Source: Stereum hirsutum FP-91666 SS1 (lineage: Eukaryota; Basidiomycota; Agaricomycetes; Russulales; Stereaceae). From it: a stretch of DNA of 64,000 nucleotides. The notes beneath the pieces are model-generated. The model saw only the letters and a program-made list of their open reading frames with translations, was not told the origin of the DNA and did not search any database. Numbering within the stretch: the first letter of the stretch is position 1; every line of letters begins with the position of its first letter. The DNA is taken from positions 569,949-633,948 of the forward strand of contig NW_006763139.1 of assembly GCF_000264905.1 (NCBI RefSeq), in the 5' to 3' direction. A program made the translations under genes and the position numbers. Shown one piece after another: positions 21,142 through 33,207 of the stretch.

Positions 21142-22262
21142 CTTGGTTTTGAGGGGAGAGAGTAGCAATGGTGTAGGCGGATGGAGAAATCGAAAATGGT
21201 GCATCTTCGGCGATGGTAACAACAAGCTAGAGGACTAGGTCAAAATGTAAGTAGACTAGAATATAGCGGTTGTTGGCAGTCGACCCATTGGCGATATCTG
21301 TCGGAGGACCACTCGAGACATGAAGCAGTGATTGCAGTTCATGATAGTGCCTGTTCCTTGACTTCAGCGCATCAACGACAGGAACGCTTTGTTACTCTCG
21401 ATGCGGCAGGGAAATTACTTGTCTTCGCTTTCAATAGCAATGCATACATGAAATGACTAGAGACCTGCGAATCAAAAGCCGGTCAAAACAGCAAGGGCCA
21501 TCGGCTTGCGGAACCAACGCATCCCCGGGCCAGGTCGGTTGCAGTGAGACGGTGCCGCAATGTAGACTCTAGCCTGAGAGTCTATCGCCATGTAGCCAGC
21601 TACGGATTGAGTGACAAGAACACTCTAAAAGCGCAAGCGTGATGTAAGGACACCGTCAAGCCACAACTGATCGCCACCGTACATGTGGAATTTGGTTCCA
21701 TTTATGAACACGGGCTATTACAAGGAAAGGCTGGAGAAGCAAGCCTAGACACGCTGGTTCAAGAACTCACTGAACCGGCGAACGACATGCCATTCGTAAG
21801 TTGCCAGCTCTCTTGCAGGTAATGATGGGTACCTTCGTACCAATGTGTACTATGAAGTGAGTATGAATGTTAGCATATCCAAAGAAATAGCATCCTCGTA
21901 CTGGCCAACATCAAATTGTCGTTGTCGTCGATGGATGTGGGAAGGATTCAAGTTCACGTGAAGGAGACAAGTCCGGGACGTCCCGGGGACAATTGCAAAA
22001 CTCCCACGGACACGGATCAGAGAGAATTGCAAATTTCCGCGCCCCTTTCTTCGAGCTTTTCTCCTCGATCTAAGTCGCCATGCACAGTAACAGACTTGTT
22101 GTCATTCTCCCATCCGTGAAACTCGAGCAACATGCTAGAATCCCGTATTCCTCAAGAATCGCGTCCACCTTACTCTCACCGTTGCACCGTGACCATCTTA
22201 GCTCGGGCACCATATTAACACCGTCGTAGTTGATGCCAGCCACAGGAACCTTGGGGCTCGAA
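21142..22262 (-). other. Scattered coding-like segments, possible gene or decayed gene
   Basis: Several short minus-strand segments look like exons with splice sites: KVPVAGINYDGVNMVPELRW (about 22190-22255), then MLLEFHGWENDNKSVTVHGD (about 22070-22130), then HWYEGTHHYLQESWQLTNGM (about 21770-21830, donor GTGAGT), then VFINGTKFHMYGGDQLWLDG and SVLVTQSVAGYMAIDSQARV (21555-21715), and LVVTIAEDAPFSISPSAYTI (about 21150-21225, donor GTAAGC). I could not join them into one uninterrupted protein, and no initiator or terminal exon is obvious. It is either a multi-exon secreted protein I do not recognise or a broken gene. The region is bounded by the laccase promoter and the tRNA. Confidence 0.35.
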
Positions 22263-23059
22263 TGGGATTTACCTGGAAACCCACGACTGTCGGCATAGCT
22301 GTGTTAGGTCTGGGCTCACTTGATAGGGCTCAATGGCAGGCCAAGGAGTAGTTAGTGGCAGCGGATGTCATTGACAGCAAGCATAGTCTCTCCAGGTACA
22401 CTTCACCGGACTCGCATAGTAGATGGCTCGTTGTACAAACCTCCATGTCGACGGTGAGCATATCTGGAGATTGTTCCGGTCAAATGGGCCATCTTTTGTG
22501 CCTAAGAATGATCCCTCTCGGTCTCCACTCCGGAGAGAATGCATAATGCCTGACGCTCACTGTCACACCGGCAGCGAAAATGACCGTCCTGCTTCAGGGA
22601 CTTTCAGGGAGGACAGCGATCAAAGCGTGACCCTTTTGGAGAATGGATAAAGTGGACGTCTGCACGTGCCTACTCCCGCTCATCATTCGCAAAGTCCTCC
22701 GTCATGATCATTATTGAATGGCTGACTTTTGTGCATTGCCAGCAGGGACGATGTCGTGCGAGAAGTGGGGTGTTCTCTCCAATTGCTACAGCATCAGTCA
22801 GGTTTTGTGGCACATATCGCCGCCAATTAATCGCTCGCCACATCTTTGGTTGCTCTTGCGGTCTTCACTTTATTCCCGCCATTCTGCCAAGGTAGTATCC
22901 CACGAGCAGAGTTGCCAATTGTTCCAATTGGCTGGTGCAAAGGCCTAAGATCACTTGAGAACCACCCTGTCCTCGAAGTTCACTCACGAATCTTGTGTGC
23001 GGAATGGGTAGACGAAGGAACACGTCAATCAGAACGAGATTACATTTAACGAGAATATC

Positions 23060-23153
23060 TGCCCCATGGCTAAGTTGGTCAAAGCGTCCGACTGTTATCT
23101 CGGAGATGATCCAGTGCATCGGAAGGTCGTCAGTTCGAGCCTGACTGGGGCAG
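23060..23153 (+). tRNA. tRNA-Asn (anticodon GTT) with a 20-nt intron
   Basis: The ends form a perfect 7-bp acceptor stem (TGCCCCA with TGGGGCA, discriminator G). A D arm, a 5-bp anticodon stem (TCCGA/TCGGA) with loop CTGTTA plus A, and a T arm (GTCAG-TTCGAGC-CTGAC) follow. A 20-nt insertion (23098-23117) sits directly 3' of the base after the anticodon, the canonical position of nuclear tRNA introns. Removing it gives a normal cloverleaf. A T5 run follows. Confidence 0.93.
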
Positions 23154-23155
23154 TC

Positions 23156-23160
23156 TTTTT
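23156..23160 (+). terminator. RNA polymerase III terminator (T5)
   Basis: Five thymines two bases after the tRNA discriminator, as expected for Pol III termination. Confidence 0.7.
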
Positions 23161-23766
23161 GCCAATCTGACGCTTGTTCATTATCACTTTATGCATTCTG
23201 GGTTTGCTCAGAGAATTAGATTATGTAGGTACAGCAAGGTAGTACATGAGAGTCAGTCGTCGGTGTGGGCATGCTTTTTGGTTTCTGTGTCGCATGTCAC
23301 TACTTCTGGATTCAGAGCAGATATTTTATTGGCAGGATGGATCCTAACCTCGTGCTGGTTCAGGGACTCGGAGGGGTGAATGTTTGATTTTGTCGAAAGA
23401 GTTTTGTGCTTTGCAGAATGATAATCTTTTTAGTCGAATACTTTTGGAGAGCAGACGGTCGGGTCGGGCGCCATAAATGACAAGGCGGCCCGCGCCACAC
23501 CCGACTTGCACCCGACTGGAGCATGGAGAAATGAGTTGTCGCGGCACCGAGCTCGACCATCTCCTTCTCCTTCAACTCCCATCTATAAACCAATATTGTC
23601 GGCCTGCGAGGGCGCATCCGGTTGTAAATAATCTTGACCTCTGGAGGATAATGTGGGCATCATATTGACGCCACCGATTCTTTCGACTAACGCAATGGGC
23701 CTCATTCGCTAGAGGCCCCTTTCCCAATTCATTTTGGTGCACCGACCAGGATAGTAGTGCTGAAGC
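23161..23766. other. Intergenic: upstream region of the TCF25-like gene
   Basis: About 600 bp between the tRNA and the ATG at 23767. No TATA box or gene is evident. Confidence 0.45.
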
Positions 23767-26700
23767 ATGGCTCCTCGACTCAACAAACGCCAGCAACGCG
23801 AACAGGAAGAACTCCTCGCCCTCGGAGGTCGAGCAGCATCTCCAGATGCTGAATCATCAGGGGGTGACGATGAGCTTGATCCAGGGGTGGCACTTCCCGA
23901 GAAGACGAAGAAGTCACAAGCGGGATTTGCAGCTGTGAGTAGTTCAGTTGTGTCTGTGCGTTCGATGATTGTAGACGGTAAAACTAGCTTATGGCGGCAG
24001 ACGGACTTGGAGACGAGGATGAAGATGAGGGCGGGCAGGAAGGAGCGGGACAGGTAAAGAGTAAAGCGAAAAAGGTATGTTCGTTTATTTTGTTCTCTCA
24101 TATTTTCGGACAGAGTGTTATGGATGTTCACTGCCGTATGATTTAATCTAATGACTATATTCTTACTTTGCAGTCGAAAAAGAAGAAGAAGAAAGATACT
24201 GGCAACATCACCCCCTCCGTCGCCCCCGCTGCCGCCACTCCAAACCCTGAACCCGAAAGCATCGCATCGCCAGCCTCTCCTGAACCCGCCACGCCGTCTA
24301 CACCTTCTACATCGAAAGCCGAACGAAAGGCCCTGAAGAAAAAGAAAGCCAAGGAGAAGAAGGATGGAAGGGACGATATTGACAAAGCTCTGGCCGAGCT
24401 ATCCGTCAAGTTCGTGCTGTATAAAACTCATCGATCCTTGCCTGTCCTAACGTTGTTGTGCGCGAATGTATGGATAGGTATCCCGACCTGAAGGAAGTCT
24501 CCACCCGCACCACAGGCCCCTCAGCTCCCGCAACCCAAAAACTGACCCACGAGCTCAATCCCCTCCTCTCTGTCTCGCTCACCCACCTCGACGCTGACGC
24601 TGAAATGCGTAAATTCTTCGGTTCCCGCGTTGTTTCCGCCTCCAACCAATCCTCAGAAGGTTCCGGTGCTAACAGAGCGGGTGGAAATGCGCGCAGACAG
24701 CCAACGTCTCAGAGGTCGAATTTGACAAATCCGAAGAGGACATGGTGGCCTGCGCAGATGAGGGAGGGATTGACGTTAAGGGCCTTAAGCCCGGCGGAGG
24801 TCGAGGAGAAAGAGAGGAGATGTAAGTGGGGAAGGGGAGAGGCGGGAGTAGGCGTTGAGGGGGAAAAGTGGTGGAGTGTTGAATATAGTAAGCGGTATAA
24901 AGGGGTTACGTTGAGTTTCATGAGGACGGTGCTATCGGGTGGTGAGTGTATCATTGCGTGGCGTTTTTTGGTGGCGGTCATGCGCCGCTTTCCGATGTGA
25001 GGATTGACATCTCTCATAGACCCGGAGGGATTCTATCGTATTGTTCGTCAGATACCTTACCACGCGGATACTCTGCTTCAGCTCGCAGAGTTATCCAATC
25101 ACCGCGAAGGTGCGTGCTCCTGGTGTGATGTCTGCCTGTTATGGCGGCACCTCCCTCGATACTGACTTTGGCATGATTTGCAGAGCATAGCACAGCGTCG
25201 GACTTTATCGACCGAGCTCTATTTTCCTATGAACGTGCCTTCGTTGGAGCGTTCACCTTTACAGGTGGAGGAAACCGTCTCGACTTCGATAGAGTAGAAA
25301 ACAGGCCGTTCTTCTTGGCTCTGCATCGTCAAATCATGTGCGCTCCTCAATTACCACTCCCATTGCACCTACTGCCGGCCCTGTATATCTCTGTTTGCCT
25401 TGGTTCTGACGCTGAACAATTCTAGTGACCTCCAACGCCGCGGTACCTTCCGCACCGCGTTCGAATTTTCCCGTCTTCTATACTCTCTCGATCCATGGGG
25501 CGATCCACACGGCGCTCTTCTTCATCTTGACTTCTTGAGTGTCAAGGCAGGCATGGCACAATGGGCTATAGATCTGTGGGCCTTCTTCGAATCTGCGTCC
25601 ACTAAGTCTTCAACAGGAGGCGAGGTGGAAGATGAGAAGGGACAGAGTGGGCTGTTAAAAGGTAGAGCGAATGTTCTGGCGCTGCCCGGATGGGCTTATG
25701 CGAGGGCGCTGGCATTGCGGACGGTTGGGAAGGACGATGAAGTATGTCTTTCAAGGTTTATCCTGTCGATGTCACCTGCTGACCGATGATGATGCTACCA
25801 TCTTTTGCGTAGGCGACCGAAGCACTCAAACAGGCCATCGTGGACTGGCCGTCGGTCGTCCCGCTGCTAGCTGACAAGGCTGAGATATCATTGTCAACTG
25901 ATATCAGGGCCCAGAATACATTTAGGATCTTCACGAAGGACTAGTACGTCCCGCTTATTTCGTTTTCTTACAGACGACTGATAGGTAGCCCTACCCCAGC
26001 TACTCAAAAGAGCCCGAAGTTCTCCTCAACCTTCTCTCACACCTCTACGTCCAACGCTCCTTCCAACTCTGGAAAATTCCAGAAACCGCCACCTGGTTCC
26101 GAAAGACGGTCACTTCCCTCTCCGAATCTTCTTCCCTTCCTGGCTCACCGACCATCACACCGGCCTACAACGACCGATTCCTGCCGCTGGTCACTTCCAC
26201 AACACCTTCTACGTCTATATTCTCTTCTGCACCAACCACATCGATGTCACCATTCGCGCATTCTGTATACAGGCATGTTATATCACTCGGACCTTCTGCC
26301 CAGAGACTTCTCTCCTACCTGCCGGAGAATGTAGTCAGTGGCCCAGGCAACACTCTCGCTTGCGACCCCCTGCCCCCTCCAACCCAACTAACCGCCTACA
26401 ACGACGCTTTCTTCGCCGGTGCCGACGACATATTCGCCGTTGGTGCTCATGGTGGACGGGGAGGACGAAGAAGAAACGCGGCGCAGGAGCAGCGACTGTT
26501 AGAGCAGATGATCCCCGATCCGGTGATGAGGAGACAGTTCCAGGATTTTTTCGATGCGAATCCGGCGATTAGGGAGCAGTTTCCCGGGGGGGTTGCGGAT
26601 TTCGCGCAGGTGGCGGCGAATCTGCCGGAAGACGTTATGGACGAGATGATGATCGCGGCAGCTATGGCTAACAACGGTGGACAGGGTGGTGGGGAAGGGG

Positions 26701-27178
26701 GACAAGGGAGGATGCCTGGTGGGATGCCGGAGGATGAGAGGGAAAGGGATTGGGTGCAGTTACAGTTTATTGAAAATCAGCAGGAGGAGGAGAGGGAGCG
26801 AAGGGAGAGGGAGGCACAGGAAGCGGAGGATGGGATGCATGAGAGGATGGCAATGGAACTCGAGGAGCAGGATATATTGGATCGACAGGCGCGTGAAGCT
26901 GCAAATCAGAACGACGGAGATGACGAAGTGGAAGAAGAATATGAGGATGAAGAGGAAGAGGAAGAGGCGGTGGTATGTGTTTCTTATATGACTCGTCTGT
27001 GTTGTTCCAATAGCGTTCCATGGCTGATACGAACGTCCCACAGGCTCTCCCAACCCGGGTGCTTCGAAATTTGATGTCGAGATTCTGGGGTGCTGCACCA
27101 GTCGCTGAGGACTCTGACGATTCTTCTGAGGATGACCAACCACAACGAAGAGTGGTTGACGACGGTGGTGTTGATTAG
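23767..27178 (+). CDS. TCF25/Nulp1 family protein (Rqc1 homologue, ribosome quality control)
   Basis: In yeast the homologue Rqc1 is part of the complex that ubiquitinates and extracts stalled nascent chains from 60S subunits. The start MAPRLNKRQQREQEELLALG matches the family's N-terminal form. It is followed by an acidic segment, a Lys-rich stretch (SKKKKKKDTG, then KKKKAKEKKDGRDD), and the conserved body: NPKRTWWPAQMREGL, WWSVEYSKRYKGVT, DPEGFYRIVRQIPYHADTLL, QLAELSNHREEHSTASDFID, RALFSYERAFVGAF, FFLALHRQIMDLQRRGTFRT and SRLLYSLDPWGDPHGALLHL. The C-terminal third is very acidic (EEEYEDEEEEEEAVV) with a charged coiled region. The final exon, reached through an intron after that acidic run, ends RRVVDDGGVD with TAG at 27176-27178. 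Introns are few and short. No defect was seen. Confidence 0.92.
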
Positions 27179-28540
27179 CGGCTCATATCGTGGAGAAACA
27201 AAAATAAACGTGTCGCGATGCGCCTTGAAGGAATATGCAACTTACTTTTCCATTCCTTCACTCAGAGTTGTAAGGAATTGCCGAAACTACATATTGGACC
27301 AGCTTAATTCAAAGGGTTTCTGCGCTTATATGGCTGATCTTGTTCAACCAGGAACAAGCAGGAGGAGGGTACAGCACGGTGAGAGCCACACAGACGCGAT
27401 CAATTGTGGCGTCGTGTCACGTGCTTCTGCCCTCGACTCTGAGCACGCCATCGTTCGCCATTGTCGGACTTGGAAAGTCGTTGAGTAGAACGACGAGGTT
27501 GTTCATCCCTCTTTCTTTCGTTCCACCACCATCCTTCTCGTCTTCCTCTTTGTCCTTGACGCTTGGAAAAAAAACCCGGGATTTTCTTGTTTTATCACTG
27601 ATCTTGAGACTGCCATCTCTGGTATCACCTTGTCCTTCAGATTCTTCGTGATCCGTGTTCTCTGCGGGTTGTACTCCTCACGCGACTTCAATTCAAACTA
27701 TCTTCGTGTTCTACTCGCGGTACACTCTCCATCGGCCTTGGGGGTTTGGGGAGAAAGCTCGGTACCCTCCAAGATGTTTTCTTTCGGCCTCTTACGGCAA
27801 TAGCAGCTATTACGTCGGCCGATATTATTCTAGGCTCCCTCGTTATCAGCACCAACACGCGTTGAAGGTTCCGCCTCCGAATTGCTCTTGGTGTCAACCT
27901 TCGTCTTCCTTACGGTGGCCGTCGCTGAGCTTATCGTCCAATCCAGCCCTTGACGGCGCGGGCGCAAATGAAAAATATCTTCTAATGGATGTTCCAACTG
28001 GTATGCTCCAATCCTCGTCGTCGCTTTGGTCTTGCGACTCTACAATTCACTTTGCCGAGGCCTTCTCTGTCGTTGTACCGGCGTCCCGAGAACTCTCCGT
28101 ATGACCAGAATACACACAGAACCTGGTCACTGGTGCTTCACGTACAGAGGCATCAGGGAACACAAAGGCCCTCTAGTCTGCAGTAGCTCCTAGTAGCTCT
28201 TAGTCTCGTTATGCTCAAGAGGCCGTCTTGAGAGGCCGAGACAGCTCTGCTTTGTGTTTTGCAGTACGTATTCTCTTGCGACTGCACGTTCTCCTGCGTC
28301 GGAACTTATGTGATCGGTGTGCTGGGGTCGGCTATCACCCCTTTATACCCCTCGTTATCCCAACACATGGAAGGGTTCTCTCCTTGCTATCCTACATGTA
28401 CCTTGTCATTTACGTTTCAAGAACATCATGTTTTCCTCCCTTCGCATCGTTCCGCGTGTATTTTTCACATCACACTTGGGTCTATATAAAACGTTTTCCG
28501 CCTTGTACGGCTTAGTCCCGCCTCTTCCTTCCCTCTCACC
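27179..28540. other. Long intergenic stretch upstream of the EgtB-like gene
   Basis: About 1.36 kb, long for this window. Several plus-strand frames are open (for example 27655-28104) and parts look weakly protein-like, such as FFRPLTAIAAITSADIILG around 27780-27830, but no frame joins sensibly and no start or splice chain stands out. A TATA box lies at its right end. Confidence 0.4.
28483..28491 (+). promoter_or_regulatory. TATA box (TATATAAAA) of the EgtB-like gene
   Basis: Strong TATA element 50-58 bp before the ATG at 28541, implying a very short 5' UTR. Confidence 0.6.
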
Positions 28541-30999
28541 ATGTTACGCCTGTCTCGATCCCTCCTGCACCGGCGCCTCAAATTGAAGCAAGCAGTCCGA
28601 CTGCGGTCCAATATGGCTTCCACTTCCACCGCATCCTCCGCCTCAGGCGTCGCATCGGCTCTAAAGACGCCCCCGTCGACCAAGGGATCCTGCGCTCTCC
28701 TCATAGGAGGAAAACAGGCTACTCGTCTTCGTGAGCGCACCGAGAAAATGTCCGCCGAAGATAGAATTTTGTTTCTTGCTGGGACTGGATCCGCATCACA
28801 AGTAAACCAGTTGATCAGTTCGGCCAAGGACGCCCTAGGGGGCGACGTGTCAATGAAATCGCACAAAGGCGGAAACTGTGAGTCTTCCTATCTTGAGTAC
28901 GATTCAGGTGATTGTTTAATCCAGACTCTCCAGCTTTATTGGGGAAAAATGCAGAGCCCGGCATGTCTTCTTCTGATCTTACTTTTGACGGACAGGATTT
29001 GGATTCCGAGAACGTAAGATAACACGAAAGTTGGTCTTTACCGTCTGGTTCCTAATCCTTCAACTTACAGCTACGCCCCGACACTGCTCTCAATATCTTC
29101 GCTAACGCTGGGTTGCGTCCCCTAATGACTCTAAGTCTTACAACTCCATCCGCCTCCAACACCCCTGCATCTTCTACCCTGTCACCGTTGCACCTCTATA
29201 TCCTCCACCGCGCACCTTTCGTCTTCCCACCAATCTCGTCTCTGGAACCCTCTACGCTGAACCCCACAGCGCACCCCTTTGGCATTCCGACAGCAGCAGA
29301 GTTCAAGGAAGTTTGGAAGGCTTGGGATACAGTTACGTTGGGGATGATCCCGAAGAGTATGTTGCATGAGAAGCCGATTGATTTGAGGCATAAGTGCCTG
29401 TTTTATATGGGACATCTTCCTACGTAGGCGTTTCATTTGCTATCTGTTTGATCGGGGGCTGATGACTTGCATCGTTAGGTTTTTGGATATGCTATTGAGT
29501 AATTTGTTGAAGGAGCGAAATACAGAGCCGTTGAAGTTCACCCAGATCTTCGAAGTTTGTTCATTGTATCGTCCTCGTCAATCGTAGCCAGCAATACTGA
29601 CATCTTGAGGAAATCCTTGTCGATTCTCGTAGCGCGGTATTGATCCCCACGTCGACGACCCCGACCACTGCCATGTAAGTTCTTCTCCATCACTGTATGC
29701 CACCTCACCTATTTATTGACCTTGTCTCTCACAGCGCCACTCTGAAGTTCCGACCCGAGATGAAGACTGGCCCGACCTTTCTGAGATTCTCGACTTCCGT
29801 GACCGCGTGCGCGCCCGTCTTCTCCGTCTGCTCGAGAATATCGAGAGCGGAAAGCGTCCGATGACGCGAAGGATTGCCAGAACATTGATCATGATTCTTG
29901 AACATGATGCGTGGCATATCGAGGTAATTCCGTTTCTTTTTTCCTCTTTTTCGTGCTGTCCCAGATGAAACTGAATGTACCCTCGTAGACCCTACTGTAT
30001 ATGCTTATCCAACGCGCTGGTACTGGAACCCTACCACCGCCAGGTTTCCCTACCCCGCCGTTCTCACTTCTCGCATCTCAATGGAACTCTATCTACTCTC
30101 AACCGTCTCGCGGACTCACCGTCACCATCGGTACAACAGAGCTCGTGATGGGTCACGACGATGCCGAATCAGACGACCTGAAAGTCGAGTTGGAGAAAGA
30201 CGTATTTGGCAGGAGTTATGGTTGGGACAACGAGAGCCCAGCTAAGGTCGTCACCGTCGATAGATTCAAAATCGACTGGCGGCCCATCACGAATGAGGAG
30301 TACTTCACCTGGTGGTCCACCGACAAGGAGAATACCGATACAAAGATGCCACCGAGTTGGGTTATGGAGGGAGACGAAGTGAAGGTCCGGACTTTCCATG
30401 GGAACGTGGGTATGGACGTAGCGCGCCACTGGCCTGTGCTCACTTCGTATGATGATTTGGCGGCGTATGCGGAGAGTAAGGGCGGGAGAATACCTAGGGA
30501 GAAGGAGTTGAGGTTGTTTTTCGATAGGTTTGAGGTTGGATATGAAGGTGGTGCGAATGTTGGGTTCAGGAATTGGCACCCGGTTCCGTACGTCTTGGCT
30601 CTCTTCTTGCTATCAGGGTCCATTCATTTACCATGATGTACTCGATTTCAGGGCTACGACCGGAGATGAAGCTAATGGGGGGAGAGGCTCGAACGGTGGC
30701 GTTTGGGAGTGGACCTCCGACGTCCTTGATACGCATGAAGGATTCGTCCCTACGACGATCTTCCCCGGTTATTCAGAGGACTTCTTCGATGGAAAACATC
30801 AAGTTGTCGTGCGTATCGATTCCGTCCACACTTTTTCATGCTGTCTATGTAACACCATGCTAAATTGTTTTGTTCGATCTAGATCGGCGCTTCGTACGCT
30901 ACAATTCCACGTCTTGCCCAGCGAAGGACAGTGCGCAACTTCTACCAGCATAACTACCCGTATCCTTGGGTCGGCGCACGGGTGGCTTATGATGTCTGA
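28541..30999 (+). CDS. EgtB-like DinB plus FGE-sulfatase domain protein with mitochondrial-type leader
   Basis: Members of this group are non-heme iron sulfoxide synthases joining a thiol to hercynine (EgtB, Egt1) or histidine (OvoA). The N-terminus MLRLSRSLLHRRLKLKQAVR is basic and amphipathic, typical of a mitochondrial leader. After a Ser/Ala-rich linker comes a DinB-like four-helix region (LRHKCLFYMGHLPTFLD, then TRRIARTLIMILEHDAWHIE). HDAWHIE fits the H-x3-H-x-E iron-binding motif. The FGE-sulfatase module follows: VTVDRFKIDWRPITNEEYFT, RIPREKELRLFFDRFE, NGGVWEWTSD and a last exon with IPRLAQRRTVRNFYQHNYPY and GARVAYDV, stop at 30997-30999. Unlike fungal Egt1, no SAM-dependent histidine methyltransferase domain precedes it. 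The catalytic class is well supported; its actual substrates are not known from sequence. Confidence 0.85.
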
Positions 31000-31286
31000 T
31001 GCTACGCTTCTGCGTTCTCCGAGTTCGTTCCGAGACAAGTTTTGTTTGTTGTCACGGTTATAGAAGTGTTTTCATTCCTCGCTTTCGTTAGCTGTTGCTC
31101 CTGACTTTGTCTTATCATCTCTCTGTTTGATACTATATTTTAGCTCTAGTTTGAGATTGTCCTTGCTTTAGATGTTGTCCGTTCAGCTCCGTTGATGTTG
31201 TACCCTGAATCGCGTATATAAATCGCACTGTTTCACTGCAGAGTACACCATCATCCCATATTAATTAAATAGTCAAACACCTTGTC

Positions 31287-33207
31287 TTACGATCCCACCA
31301 ATCCACTCAAGGGCAACAACAATGTCTGCGACTCCGGTATCGTGTTCGTGAAGAAGGTCGCCTGGCTCGTCGCGTTACTGAAGTTTTGCAGGCCACATGT
31401 CTTGACGAAGTCTCCCGATGCGAGAGCGCGGTCCTGGTCGACATAGGTGATGAAGTCGCTGAGGGGGCAGGTGGAACCAGGGCCGGAGGCGCACTTGGGG
31501 ATAGGGACGGGGGCGTTATTGACCTGAGAGACAAAAGAAACGTTTACATGAGCTCATGATAAAACACAGCGGAGAGGGTGAAAGCGCGCAGTCCGATAAA
31601 TAAACAGAGACATACGCGGACACGAACGAACGTTCCAGTTGGAACATGATTTCCGACGTGGGTAGGGACGCCGCCGAAGTCAAAAGCGGTATGTCGGACG
31701 CTGGAATTCGAAGCCGCACCCTCAGAGCAGGTCAGTCGCTCAAGAGCGACGTATCCGCGGAAGCTTACGAGGTAGGAGGAGCGGAAAGTACGAGCAGGGG
31801 CGATTTTAGTGTTCGAGAGTGGATAGGTGCCGCGGACGTCGGAGGTGTTCCAGAGCCCCAGAGCGGCGATGATAGGAGGGATATTGTTGTCGTGCTGAAG
31901 GATTCGGTATGTGAGCCTTTGGGAAGGCTCATTTTGACGAGGGGAAAGATTATGTGACTCACAGTGAAGCTCATGAGTAAGGGGGGAGGGACGAAGGTAC
32001 CGTTTGCGGTAGTCTGTCCGGGGCCTACAGCGAACAAGTCGGTGATGGCCTTGACCCAAGGAAAACCGGTAGTAGCAGCGATAGGATTTCCGGGCCCAGA
32101 TCTGTGACGAAGTTATCCTAAGATTTTGAAGTGATTGACGATGTTGGATGTACTTACCCGTAGTAATAGTTCAGGTCCTGCGCATACTCATAGTCCAACC
32201 ATTCAGAATCTATGAGCACAATGTCAGCTTTATTGGGCGAATAAGAAGATCACCGAAATACCTTCGAAGATATCACAGAACCTAGTATCACCGTTGATAA
32301 CGGATGAAAACCCACAAAGGTCCTGCATGACCCCGATATCCGTCGCCGTCAACGTCAGGTTTCCGCTAATGAACTTATTCAGCCGAGTGGCGATCAGAGT
32401 CTGGTACGTCGCCCGGTAAGTTGTTGCTTGAGCGGATCCGTTGTTGAAGGTGGCGTATGTCGGACACGCAGCGGACGGAGTGAGTGACTCGGCGAAAGTG
32501 TAGTTGACGGAGTCGGGGAACGTGACGACGGTCCCTCTGTTGAGCGAGGTGTTGCTGAGATAGTTGCCTTCAGAGAGATAACCACGGGCGAAGAATGACG
32601 CGGTATCTACGACGCGTTGTTGGGCAGCAGCCCTTGATAGCGTGAACATGTCAGGCTTGGGCGAAGAAGAACATGTCGGGGACCGAGATCGTACCAGACA
32701 GTAAAGTTGTCGCTGGGCGTAGTCAACCCATACTTTTGCCTCAACTGGACTCCAAGCCTGAATGCTTCCAAGGCGCCCGTCGAAGTCAGGTAGAGAGGTT
32801 CGTGACTCTGATCCGCGATATCGACGGGAACAGACCAGGAAGGAAGGAAAGATAAAGGCCCACTCGCGGTGTACGAGTTGTTCTGCAGTTTGCCGAACAA
32901 GCTCACCCAACCAGAGAAGGATCCAGGCTCTGGGAACCTCCTATACATGCCAGTATGTGCATCAATGAATGCTCCAAAATTGGAACGTGGAAAGGAGTAA
33001 TGTCACTCACGCGCCGTGTCGAACGATATACGCTGCCTGGTCAACTGAACATCCCACTGGTGTGTCCGCCGAAATACCAAATTGGTCAGGAGCATCGAAG
33101 TACGGAGAAGCGGGACCAGAATGCTCAAGAGGATTGAATGCGGCATGTACACCAGACGAGATGAAGGCGTGGAGGCCAATGAGTATAAGAGCAGGGTTAG
33201 AAAACAT
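31287..33207 (-). CDS. Secreted histidine acid phosphatase (phytase-like)
   Basis: Branch-2 histidine phosphatase that releases phosphate from phytate or other esters. The start at 33207 gives a signal peptide (MFSNPALILIGLHAFISSGV) followed by the catalytic block AAYIVRHGA, which carries the RHG motif. Later exons read WSVPVDIADQSHEPLYLT, TGALEAFRLGVQLRQKYGL, then ITDLFAVGPGQTTANGT, and the proton-donor motif SHDNNIPPIIAALGLW (HD), with a Cys-rich C-terminal end (IPKCASGPGSTCPLSDFI). The protein ends LPLSGLVGS with TAA at 31287-31289. Both catalytic motifs are intact. Several short introns, one just after RHGA. Extracellular location is inferred from the signal peptide. Confidence 0.9.
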
